Below, piece after piece: positions 26,201-37,900 of a stretch of DNA of 64,000 nt. The position numbers were made by a program, and so were the translations under genes. The stretch is from Phalacrocorax aristotelis (Eukaryota; Chordata; Aves; Suliformes; Phalacrocoracidae), in contig NC_134277.1 in assembly GCF_949628215.1 (NCBI RefSeq), positions 930,001-994,000 of the forward strand, given 5' to 3'. The notes under the pieces are model-generated. The model saw only the letters and a program-made list of their open reading frames with translations, did no database searches and was not told where the DNA came from. Position 1 is the first letter of the stretch. Every line of letters begins with the position of its first letter.

Positions 26201-26499
26201 CGCTGCCAGCCCCGCAGCGCCCGCCACTCCCGCTCGCTGAAGTGCACCCACACGTCGTCCAGGTTCACCGGCACCGCCGGGGCCCGCCGCCCCGCCGCCT
26301 CCCGCCCGCCGGCCGCCCCGCGCCTCGCCGCCATCCGCGGGGCCCCGCCGCCGCTCTCCAGCCTCCGCTCCAGCGCCTGGAGGCGGCCGCGCAGAGCCAG
26401 CGCGGCCCGCAGCTGCCGCTCCGCCCGCGACAGGCGGGCCTCCAGGCGGAGCAGCCGCGCCGCCACCGCCTCCGCTCGCCCGACCCGCGCACCGGCCAT
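20282..26499 (-). CDS. ZNF-C: KRAB zinc-finger protein, 3 C2H2 fingers, 6 exons
   Basis: Exons in transcript order: 26148-26499, 25892-26005, 24918-25013, 23795-23908, 23522-23626, 20282-21318; 1818 nt, 605 codons plus stop. The start exon is a fusion: residues 1-50 are an Arg/Leu/Ala-rich helical stretch ([20 protein letters not shown] onward) and residues 76-118 are the KRAB-A box ([17 protein letters not shown] to LLSLG), with no intron between, unlike ZNF-A, D, E and F. Four linker exons follow, all phase 1-1; two carry IKQEEE, a SUMO-consensus-like motif. The last exon has a long acidic spacer and three C2H2 fingers at about residues 505-581 ([30 protein letters not shown]). Probable nuclear transcription regulator. 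A CR1 copy lies in the last intron. The ATG was chosen as the first in the CpG-rich upstream region that gives an uninterrupted KRAB frame. Confidence 0.82.
22440..22700 (+). mobile_element. CR1 LINE fragment, 3' end, sense
   Basis: Ends in ccgccagtctgggatcctgt, the sense 3' end of avian CR1, and contains the conserved stretch with gtgcctgctcaagcaggggc. It lies in the last intron of ZNF-C, on the opposite strand to the gene. The 5' boundary is approximate. Confidence 0.85.
24827..24848. repeat. Poly-G run
   Basis: A nearly pure run of about 22 G, broken by a single T, in an intron of ZNF-C. It is prone to length errors in sequencing. Confidence 0.9.
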
Positions 26500-26699
26500 G
26501 GCCCGCCGCCGCCGGCCCGCCCGCCGCCGATCCCGGCCCGCCGCCGCCGCCGGCCCCGCCGCCCCGCTCCGCGGCCGGCCCCGCACCGCCCCCTGCCGCC
26601 GCCCCGCGCCGCGCACGGCGGCGCCCCCCCCGCGGGAGGGCTCGGGGCGGCCGCGCGGGCCGGGGAGGGGCCGGGGGGCGGCGGTCCTCGGAGCTAGGG

Positions 26700-28133
26700 G
26701 GGATTGGGGGTCCTCTCGGAGCCGGGAGGGATCGGGGGTCATCTCAGAGCCAGGAGGGATCCAGGGTCACCTTGGAGCCGGGAGGGATCGGGGGTCATCT
26801 CAGAGCCAGGAGGGATCCAGGGTCACCTTGGAGCCGGGAGGGATCGGGGGTCATCTCAGAGCCAGGAGGGATCCAGGGTCACCTTGGAGCCGGGAGGGAT
26901 CGGGGGTCATCTCAGAGCCAGGAGGGATCCAGGGTCACCTTGGAGCCGGGAGGGATCGGGGGTCATCTCAGAGCCAGGAGGGATCGGGGGTCATCTCAGA
27001 GCTGGGAGGGATCCAGGAGGGATCAGGGGTCACCTCTGAGCTGGGAGGGATCCAGGGTCACCTTGGAGCCAGGAGGGATTGGGGGTCTTCTCAGAGCCAG
27101 GAGGGATCCAGGGTCACCTTGGAGCCAGGAGGGATCGGGGGTTTTCTCAGAGCCAGGAGGGACCAGGGTCCCTTCTGAGCCTGGAGGGATCAGGGATCCT
27201 CTGAGCTGAGCTGGGGGGCACTGGGATCCCCTCTGAGCCAGGGGGGTCAGGGGTCAGCTTGGAATCAGGAGGGACCAGGGATTGCCTCAGAGCCGGGAGG
27301 GACTGGGGACCCCTCTGAGCCATGAGGGATCCAGGGTCACCTTGTAGCCAGGAGGGACCAGGGTGCCTTCTGAGCCTGGAGGGATCAGGTGCACCTCGGA
27401 GCCAGCAGGGACTGGGGTCACCTTGGAGCCGGGTGGGACCAGGGTCCCTTCTGAGCCAGGAGACATCGGGGATCCTCTGAGCTGAGCCGGGCGGCACCAG
27501 GGTCCCCTCTGAGCTGGGGGGATCAGGGGTCAACTTAGAGCTGGGAGGGATCAGGTTCACCTCAGAGCGAGGAGGGGCTGGGGTGGCCGCGTGGGCCAGG
27601 GAGGTGCCAGGGGAGTGGGGGTCCTCGGAGTGGAGGGGACCGGGGATCCCCTGAGCCTGGAGGGATCAGTGTCCCCTCAGAGCCTGGAGGGACTCAGGGT
27701 CACCTCTGAGCTGGGGGGTACCAGGGTGACCTCGGAGGTGGGAGGGACCAGGGATCCTCTGAGCTGGAAGAGTTCGGGGTCCCCTCTGAGCCATGAGGTA
27801 TCAGGGGTGACCTCTGAGCTGGGAGAGATCGGGGATCCTCTCAGAGCTGAGGGGGGGATCAGGGTCACCTCAGAGCCATGGGAGATTGGGGATCCTTGGA
27901 GCTGGGGTGACCAGGGTCACCTTGGAGCTGGGGGGGCCCAGGGAACCTCAAAGCCATGAGGGATCAGGGATCCTTTGAGCCAGGAGAGATTGGGGTCTCC
28001 ACAGACCCATGAGGGATCAGGGATCCCCTCAGTCACATGAGGGAGTGGGGTCCCCTCTGAGCTGTGAGGGATTGGGGATCCTCTGAGCTGGGAGAGATCA
28101 GGGTCCCCTCAGAGCTGGGAGGAAGTGGGGTCC
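26700..28133. repeat. 28-bp minisatellite upstream of ZNF-C
   Basis: Units of about 28 bp around the core gagccaggagggatccaggg. From about 26745 to 26975 two unit types alternate, giving a 56-bp higher-order period in near-identical copies; farther right the units diverge. The array starts about 200 bp upstream of the ZNF-C start codon. It continues beyond the LTR at 28134 and appears again at 28710 and 29725. Confidence 0.9.
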
Positions 28134-28709
28134 TGTCATGGTTTAGTCCCAGCTGGCAACTCAGCCCCACGCAGCCACTCGCTCGCTCCACCCCAGTGGG
28201 ACGGGGGAGAGAATCAGAACGGTAAAAGTGAGGAAACTGGTGGGTTCAGATAAAGACAGTTTAACAGATAAAGCCAAGGCCGCGCGTGCAAGCCAAGCAC
28301 GAGGAATCCCTTCCCTCCTCCCCAGGGGCAGGGGGTGCTCAGCCACCCCCAGGACAGCAGGGGTCCATCTCGCCTAACGGTGACTGGGGAAGGGAAACGC
28401 CATCCCTGCCAGCATCCCCCCCATCCTTGTTCTTACCCCAGTTAATACACTGAGCATGATGCCATACAGTGTGGGACATCCCTGGGGTCAGTTGGGGTCA
28501 CTGTCCCGGCCATGCCCCCTCCCCTCTGGGATTCTTGTGCCCCTGGCAGAGCATGGGGAGCTGGAAAGTCCTTGACTAGCGGAAGCACTGCTCAGCAGCA
28601 GCTAAAACGTCTCCGCATTATGAACGCTGTTTTCAGCACAAATCCAAAACACAGCCCCATACTAGCTACTGTGAAGAAAACGAACTCTCTCCCAGCCAGA
28701 ACCAGGACA
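28134..28709 (-). mobile_element. Solo LTR of an avian endogenous retrovirus
   Basis: Begins tgtc and ends gaca on the plus strand, with tgtcctggttctggctggga at the minus-strand 5' end, which I recognise from a common avian ERV LTR. The stretch with cagataaagacagtttaaca is also typical of it. It is about 576 bp with minisatellite on both sides and no internal retroviral genes, so a solo LTR. Flanking bases (ggtcc and ggtgc) are at best an imperfect target duplication. Confidence 0.8.
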
Positions 28710-28917
28710 GGTGCCCTCAGAACCAGGAGGGACTGGGATGCTTTCACAGCCACGAAGGATCGGGGTCCCCTCAGAGCTGGGAGGAACTGGGGATCCCCTC
28801 AGAGACATGAGGGAATGGGGTCCCCTCAGAGCCAGGAGAGATCAGGGATCCTCTAAGAGCAGTGATGGTCCAGCGTCTCCTCGGCGCTATGGGAGGTCAG
28901 GGTCCCCATGGGGCCAT
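28710..28917. repeat. Minisatellite continuation between two LTR insertions
   Basis: The same family of units as at 26700-28133 (ccctcagagcc and ggaactgggg type segments), diverged. This shows the LTR landed inside a pre-existing array. Confidence 0.8.
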
Positions 28918-29724
28918 TGTCACGTTCCACTGTCGGCTTGAACAATTTGTCAGAGGTTAAACCTCCTTGCCTTCCAACCAACCTCAGGTAGTTCTGGGTG
29001 ATTGGGAGCGGCTGAGCTTAACTCCTGATTAACTCCAGTGTGTTATCGTGACTAGGTTCCTTTTACAGTCTCGGAAGCAGAATTAAGACTCAGAATGGAG
29101 TCAAGTGCCAAGTCACTTTATTTGGCCAACAACAAGTACGCAAGAGAAAGAGAGAAAGAGGGAAAAGAGTGAGAAAGAGGAGGGGGAAGAGAGAGTTGTG
29201 ATAGCCACCTCCACGATCTGCAGCATCCCAGAGGTCTGATGTATCTTCAAGTCCAGTGGGAGAATGTTCTTCTTTCTTCTTCTTCTTTCTTCTTCTTCCT
29301 TCTTTTCCTTTTGGCCTCCGCCGGTTTCGCCTTTTATAGCATTGCCTTATTTCATGGTCAATAAATTCTCTGAACTGTTTTGCGTACCCACGCCTCCCGT
29401 TCGGCAATGGGGATGCATGCCCAGTACCGTCACTAGAGGGTCTGAGTCCCCCATATGTGGTCAGACAACCCTGGGCCCGGGTGCATGTGCAAAGGACTGG
29501 GGCTACGTGCTCTGAGGCCACAGGATGCATATGTGTTCCTGGCCGGTAGAATTTACTCAGTTGCCATGGTGATGAGGTTTTGGTGGTCACACTGTCCTGG
29601 TTGCCGTGGTCATGAGGTTTTGGTGGTCACATTGTCCTTGTTGCCATGGTGATGAGGTTTTGGTGGTGAAACTCCTGCTCGGTTGCCGTGGTGGTTAAAC
29701 TGCCCTGCCAACAATGTTGAGACA
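28918..29724 (-). mobile_element. Probable second LTR with TATA box and polyadenylation signal
   Basis: Non-minisatellite DNA interrupting the array. On the minus strand it has a TATA motif (gctataaaag, 29331-29340), then about 210 nt later AATAAA (29117-29122), the order expected of U3-R-U5. Upstream of the TATA lie about 3.5 tandem 40-bp repeats containing ttgccatggtgatgaggttt (29560-29700), like U3 enhancer repeats, and a pyrimidine-rich tract (29268-29310). Possible ends are tgtc and gaca, but no clear target duplication was found. Family not recognised. Confidence 0.55.
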
Positions 29725-30160
29725 AGTTTCTAGTCCCTTATGGCCATGAGGGATCAGTAGCCCCTCAGAGCCATGAGGCACCAGGGTCCCCTCAGGGCTG
29801 TGACAGTCCAGTGTCTCCCCAGAGCCATGGGAGCTCAGGGTCCCCATGGAGCCGTGAGGGATCAGTATCCCCTCAGATCCATGAGGCACTGGGGTCCTCT
29901 CAGAGCCATGAGGTGTGCGGGTCCCCCGAGGGCTGTGATGGTCCAGCGTCTCTTCAGAACTCTGGGGGCTCAGGATCCCCTCAGAGCCACGAGGAAGAAA
30001 TTCCCCACGTAGCCTGAGGGAACAGGATGCTCAGAGCCATGAGGGTGCAGGGTCCCCTCAGAGCCATGAGGATTTTGTGTCCTCTCGGAGCCGTGGGGAC
30101 TCGGGGTCTCCTCAGAGCCATGATGGTGCAGGATTCCCTCCGAGCCTGAGTCCTGTCCTG
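29725..30160. repeat. Distal part of the ZNF-C upstream minisatellite
   Basis: Units of about 27-30 bp with ccctcagagccatgagg cores, clearly the same family as at 26700-28133 but more diverged. Confidence 0.8.
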
Positions 30161-31832
30161 GCCCACCACGCCAGGGTGCAGCGCAGGGGCTCTGTGGTTC
30201 ATCTCAGCATGGCTCCATGTGCCGCCGCGGCCCCGTGACGGGGTGGTGAGGCAGTCCCGTGTCGCAGTCCAGCCCGGGGCTGTGTTTGCAGGATGCCGCC
30301 TGCACGGCCTCGCTCCTGCTCTGCCAACTCGCTGAGGGGGATTGCCCTGGGGAGGCAGCCCTCCCAGTGGCCCCATCTACAGTTGCGGCAGCCCCTCAGC
30401 TCTCCTGATGTGCGCAAGTGTCAGGAGAAGCTCGTGTCTCAGGGACGAGCCCAAAGCTGAAGCGGTTGGAAGCCTTTACTGGATCTTGTGCGCAGGGCAC
30501 ACCCACCACAGGGGAATTCAGCAAATTCAGGTCTTCCAGAAGCATCCGGGATCTCCACTGCAGGTCACCCCATTGAGGCACCTTCAGTTAGGCTGGGTGA
30601 CACCCCCAGGCCTCCCCCGATGAATGACAGTCTACTTGGGATCATTGCCTCACCTTGTCTCCATAATCTGGTAAATTTGCTAAACTGTCTGGCCATCAGC
30701 TAAGCCAAACAGGACCTCCCTTACCACAGGACGTGGTAAAAACTGCAAAGCTGAAAGGCTCTTGCTAACATTACCTACAGGGCTGATGTGCAGATGTTTG
30801 CTACAGGTAGGTCTCAGGATGGTGCGGAGTCCTGTCAGCTCTTTGGAGCCTCCTCCCATAGCAGGAATCAGGTGTTTGACCCCCAGTACAACAATCTGCT
30901 CTTACCAGCCTTCCCTACGCCTTGCCTGGGTGTCCCGCCCCATGGCGATGAGGACCTGCTTCTGGGCCAGGAGAGGCTGGTGGGCTCATACTCCTCCCGG
31001 GGACATTCAAGCTGAGCCACCTCTCAGCTCAACTGCGCTGCGGGGCCGTGCTGAGAGTGGCTGGAGCAGAAGACTCCCCCTCCAGCGTTTGGAAAGGACC
31101 AGGCCCACCCCAGGAAGGGACAGAAAGAGGCTTAAGAACCTGATAACAGCGCGAGGTGACACCTAGCGTGACGTGCGCGTGGTTCTCGTCCTCTTGGTGA
31201 GGGACAGACCAGTGGGGAGAGCTGGGCTGCCGGAGGATGGTGGGGCTTCTCGGTACTTACACGTAATCATCTTGTCTTGCACTGAATCTCACGTAAGGAG
31301 CTGGGTGCGGGCGAGCCAGCGTACCTCTCTGAAACGCAGCGTTCCATGGGAGGCAAAGAATTCCTACCTCTACGTGGTAAGACAGAGAGGCTTTTATAAA
31401 CAAAAATCTGAAGCCATAATGCAATAAAAACCTTGGGGTTGCTCTAACAACAGCAAGTACTTACAAAATGAACAAACAAAAGCTTCAGCTGCTTTTTAAG
31501 CAAAATAGTTTGCATTTGCCAGAACTCAAGAATCCAATAAGACGTTGCTGTCCTGGGCGCACCGGGGTCAGGTTTTTCTTTTTCTCTGTTTTCTGCATGC
31601 GTCTTGGCCTTCTTTTGTGAAGAGTAGCTCAGGCTGGACACGTGGCTTTGCAGCGGACGCTCTGTCCCGCTCCAGCCTGAGCTATAGCGGCCCAAGTAAC
31701 GGAGGGTCAGAGAAAAGTTGCGCACTTAAAAGCGCTATTTACGATGATAAAAGCTCAGCACTTGTTCATGGGTGGCGTGGAGGCTTCATGATGCATCTCA
31801 GGGTAGGTGCAGGAGACCTTGTGTTCCCCAAA

Positions 31833-31860
31833 TCCTCCCTCCCTCCCTCCCTCCCTCCCC
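31833..31860. repeat. (CTCC)n microsatellite
   Basis: About seven perfect ctcc tetranucleotides in a row. Confidence 0.95.
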
Positions 31861-32864
31861 ATCACCGCATCTACTCTTGCCTTCCCCTGCAGATTCCGCT
31901 CTTCCATGTAGGCATGAGTCTCTGCAAGAGGAGGATTTACCTTCTTTCTCCTGGCTTTGGAAGAGCAGCACTTTTTTTTTATCACTTGACATTTATTTTT
32001 GGATTCAGGGTTGAATTTTTGCAACTTAAGCAGCATTAATCTCAAGATAGCTCTGTGATTTGTTATAAATATACATATTTGCCTCTGAAATACAGGGGAG
32101 CGGGGCTAGAATAGGGAAACTATGAGTCACCGTGCAAAATACTGCTTCATCCGCGTTATCAAAGGCAGCATCAAGAAGCCATGAATAGGAGCACACTAGG
32201 ATGCTCAGAGAGCAGTAAACATATGAAGTCTTCAAGTAAAATAGGAGAGCACTGCTTAGACGGCATAACCCTCCCCAGGTGACACTGCTAAAATGTCCAT
32301 CTTTTCCCTACCCGAACCCCAATTCTTTCACGGCTGTGGCTGCAGACATCTCTCTGCAGCCCAGAAAAAGGCACCTGAAGTTATTTGTTTGTAGAATAAC
32401 CAACAAGTGCTGCCAAAAGTGAGCCTAACTAAGATCCAGGATGTTCTGGTCACGGGGGACTCGGTGACAAGCGCCCCTCCGCTGCTTTATGCGGCGGCAT
32501 CTTTATCCCAGAATACGTCCCGCTTTTCCTAGACTGAACTGAGCGCACTAAACTGACAGCGACTGCGACGCTGCGGTGGCCGAGCACTTTATGCTGGCAG
32601 CAGGATCGATGTGATCTCCCCGCAGGATGAGAATTGTACAGTGAGCTTATTTACATCCTATTTTTAGATGCTTTTACCATTCGGGCTCTGTTCGGACCTC
32701 AGCTACACACAGAAAAAACAATGTTCCTGCTCAGGTTTCACTGCAATATTAAAAATCCAGTGAAATCCACTCCATTCTTTTTCCAGTTCAAGGTACATTT
32801 TTGTCTCTCCATCAGTAAGGTAGGACACTACCAAGTGCCATTTACCAGCAGGTAAAACGATCTG

Positions 32865-32881
32865 AAAAAAAAAAAAAAAAA
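32865..32881. repeat. Poly-A run
   Basis: Seventeen consecutive A. No recognisable retroelement body lies immediately upstream. Confidence 0.9.
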
Positions 32882-34814
32882 GCGCCCCAAAAAAGAAGCA
32901 TTTAGAACTTCACAGCTTTAATCTGCTCAACTTTAATGTTGTTGTTGTTAAAAATCAAGTATATACTGCTGCAGATTTAACTGGCATTTTACAAACAGAT
33001 AGAAACAAGTTCCCTGCCCTGAAGGCTCACAGTCTGAGTAATAAAAGTGTAAAACATATACAAGCAGTTTAACTGGAGTCAGTAGGAAACCGCTGGAGAA
33101 CTGATTAACTTCCCTGCTCATCTGACAAGACCCAAATGGTGTGTCTGGGTATCAAACGACCCGTACCATGAACTGCCGAGAGACTCTCCTTCAGCATGTC
33201 AAACAGCGGAGATAAAATGGTTTGTGTTCACTGCGTGATGGTAGCAAGTGGCCACTGAACACCGAGAAGGGACAAAAACCGATACCTTCTGTCCTCACAG
33301 ATTTCTTATTTGGGGGTGGGGGGAAAAAACCAAAACTAGGTGCACAGAAAGGGGCTCACCACACACAGAGCTCCTGGGGCACGTCGGGAGCGGTGAAATC
33401 AAAGACCTCAGCAGCACTAGGACGAGAAAAGGCGGCCGGCGGTTGGTCACCAGGCAAATGCGCACCTGCAGCGGTTGAAGACGCTTCGGCACGCGTGGCT
33501 CTGTGCCAGCTCCCACAGCGCTGGTTCAGGGCGGGTTCACACAGGCTCACCCCGATCTGCTCCGGGCAAGAATCAGATTAGCTTAAACGGCCCCAGAGAT
33601 CTGATCTGGCCTCGCTGGCTGGGCGAAGCGGGCGCTGGAGCGCTCCCGTCTTACACTGCTGGCAGGGCAGGCGACAACCAACAGCAACGACCTGGTAAGA
33701 GACTTCACGCCTTGGCCAAAGGAGTTTCCAGAACATCTGGAACCTCCTTTCTGGATCCGGAACATCTGGAAGTAAAACATCTGCCGCAGCAGCCAGCTGG
33801 AGCCAGAGGAACACCTCTGTCTCCAAGGGGATACCCCAGCCACCTGCGCCCTCCCCTCAGCAGACACTTTGGGCCCAGGAAGCCACAGAGGGGTTTCTAA
33901 AGCCCGATGAGTGATGAGGAAAACGAGCAGCAGGTTTAAAACAGGTCAGGCAGCAACGCCAGCCCTGAAGTTGTGCTACGTATTTGTGCAATTTGCTGAA
34001 CACATTTCAAGCGCTGAAAAATTTTTCGTAGCAGTCTGGGATATGATGAAAGCTGATCCCCAAGAACAAAAAATGTCCATACTCCAAGCTACCAGGAGAG
34101 GGGGATGAAGGCAATAATGAAATACAAAGAAAAGTGTTAACGTACGGGCAGCCAGCAGAAAGTTATCCCAAGGCTCGCTGTAGCCTGGGAGTACGGCGTG
34201 CCCCACCTCTGGCTTACCAGTGGTTTCTCCGTTAGGTTCCATGGGGGGTCTCGCAGAGGTACGAGAAGGGGTTTAGGCGATGCCTCCTCCTCTGGTTGTG
34301 CTCCGAGGTGACAGGCAACGGAGCAAACTCCCCGCAACGGCTGCAGTGCAAACGGAGTCTCCGTCGGCGCGTGTCCCAGCGCACGTCAGAGGGACTCCAA
34401 GCAGAACGTGGCCCCATCACCGTCATTTGCAGCAAACTAAATCTGATTTCAAGCTCTAGAGAAGGAACAGACCCTATCTTTTCCCGCTGCCTTCCTGAGC
34501 AGAAGCAGCAGGGAAAACATAATTTGCCCTGTGCCGAGGCACAGAGGGAGCTGGAACCGACTGGCCGGCCCTCCTTGGCGGAGGGGACATCTGCGCAGGC
34601 TGTCGGCGACGCCTTGCCCGCGCACACGTTTAGTTGCCAGGAGTCTTTCGCGAATGTGCAACTCAAAACTCGCCCGTGAAATTGAGGACAGCAGAACTTT
34701 GTCAAGGGGAGCAGCCGGGGAAACTCCAGGCGAAGAAGAGCTTCAAAAAAAACCCTCAGCATCGCCGGAACCTGTTCAAACAACCGACTCAAACTTGGAG
34801 AGGCCCAAACCACT

Positions 34815-34820
34815 TTTATT
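34815..34820 (-). terminator. Polyadenylation signal of ZNF-D
   Basis: AATAAA on the minus strand, about 180 nt beyond the ZNF-D stop codon. Confidence 0.6.
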
Positions 34821-34998
34821 CCGGAGAGATTTTGAGGCAGACTGAGGTACTGTGGCATAACACCACGAAGAAAAGGTGCCAAGGTGGATCCTAATTCTAC
34901 TTTACTTGAATCTTTGGGACAAATTGCCAGAGAGCCTTTGCCGCCGAGCAGCGGAGACTCTCTCCTCTCCTCCGTCAGGCTGCGTGAGCCTGCACAGC

Positions 34999-37900
34999 CT
35001 AGGAGCTGTGCACCGGTGCCTTCCTCGCACTCTGCATCACCGCGCAGTTCTTCTCGCGCAGGTGGATCTTCTCATGCTGGAGGAGATGCTGCTTCTGGGT
35101 GAAGCGCTTCAGGCACTCGTTGCATTGGTATGGCCTCTCCCCTGTGTGGATCCGCTGATGCCGGATCAGATTGGAGGGGTGGCTGAAGGTCTTCCCACAG
35201 TAGGAGCACCACAGGACCCCTCTGCTCCGGCCTGAGTGCATACGCTGGTGGATGATGAGCGTTTTCTTTTGGGAGAAGTACTCCTGACACTTGTCGCACT
35301 TGTAAGGCCTCTCCCACGGGTGCTCCCTCTGACTTGACTTGCAGCTGCTGTTGGCGTTGACGCTTTTCACGCACCTGGGATCGCTGTGTGCCTTCTCCGT
35401 GGCCGGGACGCTGGTGTGGGCTTTCGCATTCTGGTTCTGCTTGAAACTCCCGATGGCCACGAGGGTCCTCTCTTCCATGTGGGTCCACTGGGGCTGCTGA
35501 TGGAGGAAGCCCTCCTCGTCCGCGGCGTGCTCAATGCTGTGCTGTGTGCCGTGGTCCTCCTGGTGAGTCGTCAGCACCTTCTTCAGGCAGAAGCCCTTCC
35601 TGCACGCAGTACACGAGTGAGGTCTCTTGTTGGGACTGTTTTGCCCATAGAACATGTCAACATTGCTTTCGCCAAGACCCTCTTCCCCCGGCGGGGATGG
35701 CACCAGCCTGCTCACGCTCTGGTTTCCCTGCTGCACAGGAGAGCCGTACTGACTATCGAAGGGCAGCGCCTCGCCTGGACCCTGGAAAACCAGCTCCTCT
35801 GACTCCCTGGATAAAGTGGCGGGGGGCTTTGAGCTTTGGGGGCATTCCTCAGAGTCCGGATGCTCTATTTTGAACATTATCACCTCATCTGCTGGAACTG
35901 TTAAGAACAACAAAGGAGACATTCATTGGTGTGAGACGCAAGAGGCTTCTGAAACCCTTCCCCACTCCTTCCCCGGAATCAAAGGAGCCTGCCTTACACA
36001 GGGAGCCTGAAAGGCAGCTGTGCTCCTTTGCAGAAAGGCCGAAAGACAGAATCCGAGTGAAAAGCAAGGGAATGCTTCCCTTTCAGCTGGCTGAGCAGCG
36101 CGCGTGAGAAGCCGTGAGGGAGAGGCAGAGGGAAGCGCTGCCTTCCAGGAGAGCAGAGTTCAGCAGTTTCCAAAACCATCTCCAGCCGCCTGCCTTCTCC
36201 TAAGCGCCAAGACCTCATGGACCTGGGGTGGCCCTTTGCTTCCCCGCCAGCCTGTCCACCTCCCTCCCCACACCAGTGACTCGGTATTTCTCACTCTTCA
36301 GAGAACACCCGCTCGCTCCCTGAGACCCACCGCCCCCCTACTCCCAGGCCGTGGCGACCCACCTGCGCAGCCCCCTTCTTGAAAGGGGATGCCCAAACGC
36401 CGGCTGGTTTGGACTCGAGACATGCCTGCTGCTGCTCAGGACTCCTATGTAATGAGGAAGGCTCCTCCGTAGTCCTCACTGAGGCAGTACAAGCACATTT
36501 CCTCTGAGGGTTCATCGCTTTCCATCTCTGAGCTAGGCGCCTGGGGTTTTCTAGTCACGCTTTACCCGTCCCAGACTTTCTCTCAACTCTCATTCCTACC
36601 CAAACATCTAATTTTGGTTGGTCGGGGTATGAATATCAGCCATTGGTGGAAAGTCAACCGAAAGTCAAGGATGCAAACTGCCAACACACAACCATTTTGA
36701 AAGCTGTCAACAGCGTGAGGGCAGAATCTAAAGAAGGATCGGTCTCCTGTCTGGAGAGCGTCATCCCCCAGCTCGCTGGTGCTGTGCAGCGACTGACAGC
36801 GGAGAGGTGACAACACGCAGAGGCTGCACGAGGGGCCGGAGAAAAAGCGTCTAAGATTTACTCACGGCAGGGCAAATACTGTCAAAAACCGAGCAAGACC
36901 CATGGACACCTCTGAGGTGTCGCAAGGAGAAAAAGGAGAAACCAGGACTGAGGGTGAGGAAGCGACTGGTGAGCTGGGGCCGGTCTGCTAACAGAGTAAA
37001 TATTACATTGCTTTTGCGAATAACAGAGCCATCCCAGTGCCTTCCCTGGCCTCTTGGTAGCCGTTGAGGCACGGCTCCGGAGCACAGCTCCCTCTTCTGA
37101 GGATGCAGCCACTGAGCTGAAGAAATTCCAGAACAGCGGCAGATGGGCTCCGGAGAATGGGAGACAAGACCCGCAAGAGGGAGCGGAGCGTTCTGGGCTG
37201 GGTGCCGAGAAGCCCAGGGGCTGCAGGGAAGAGCCGAGCCCTGCACTGGCCACGGCCTTGCCCAACGCTGGGACGGCCCCCCCCGCAGCAGGATGGGAGC
37301 CGGACGTGACCATATTCCACCCGGGAATTCGCCCAAACACCTTCTAAGCCCGCTTTGCTTTCAGCCTTTGCTGTGCGTCTCTTGCTCCTTCCCCACCTGC
37401 CTCTCCTTAGTCCCCGCGTCTCGGCACAGGCTGTCCCACAGCGGGAACACCGGGGATTCCCAACATCTCTGGCAGCACAGCGCGCTGCGGGGTTGCCGGC
37501 AACTCACCCGCTCTGAGCTCGGTGAACTCGGCGTCCTCCGAGGGTCCCCGCTCCTCTGCACACAGCTCTTCCTCCTGCTTCACAGCGCCCACAAAGCTCG
37601 GCTCTGGCATGCCGTACTCTGTCGGTGTAAAAAGGAAACTTCTTTACCGGTTATCGCAGCACCGCTCGGCTCTTCCTTCGCCCAGCAGGTTTGCTGCCAG
37701 ATACCCTGCTCTCGTATCCAGCCTCTCTCCGGCATCTCCCGTCCCTGCTTGCAGGAGCTTTACCCCGCCCTGCAGAGAAGCAGTTTCCCTTTTCCCCACC
37801 ATTTCGGGAGCGCGTCCTCCCTGCCCGCGTGTCCAAGCAAACCCTTTCAGAGCCGCGCTCACCGGGTCCAGGCGCAGCCGGCATCACTCTTCCCTCCAGG

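Larger units (their letters stand above)
30161..34810. other. Intergenic between ZNF-C minisatellite and ZNF-D, no supported gene
   Basis: Open frames are short and carry no recognisable domain or consistent splicing. Plus-strand AATAAA occurs near 31422. Simple repeats are listed separately. Some of the 30.2-31.4 kb stretch could be an unrecognised mobile element. Confidence 0.4.

Noticed and set aside
34232-34894. Open frames on both strands that looked like decayed zinc fingers
   Set aside because: No pair of C and H ligands has finger spacing.
36363-36425. Possible 63-nt phase 1-1 exon in ZNF-D
   Set aside because: Phase fits, but it is very short, lacks the K-x-E motif and has a weak acceptor context; left out of the CDS and mentioned only in the ZNF-D entry.
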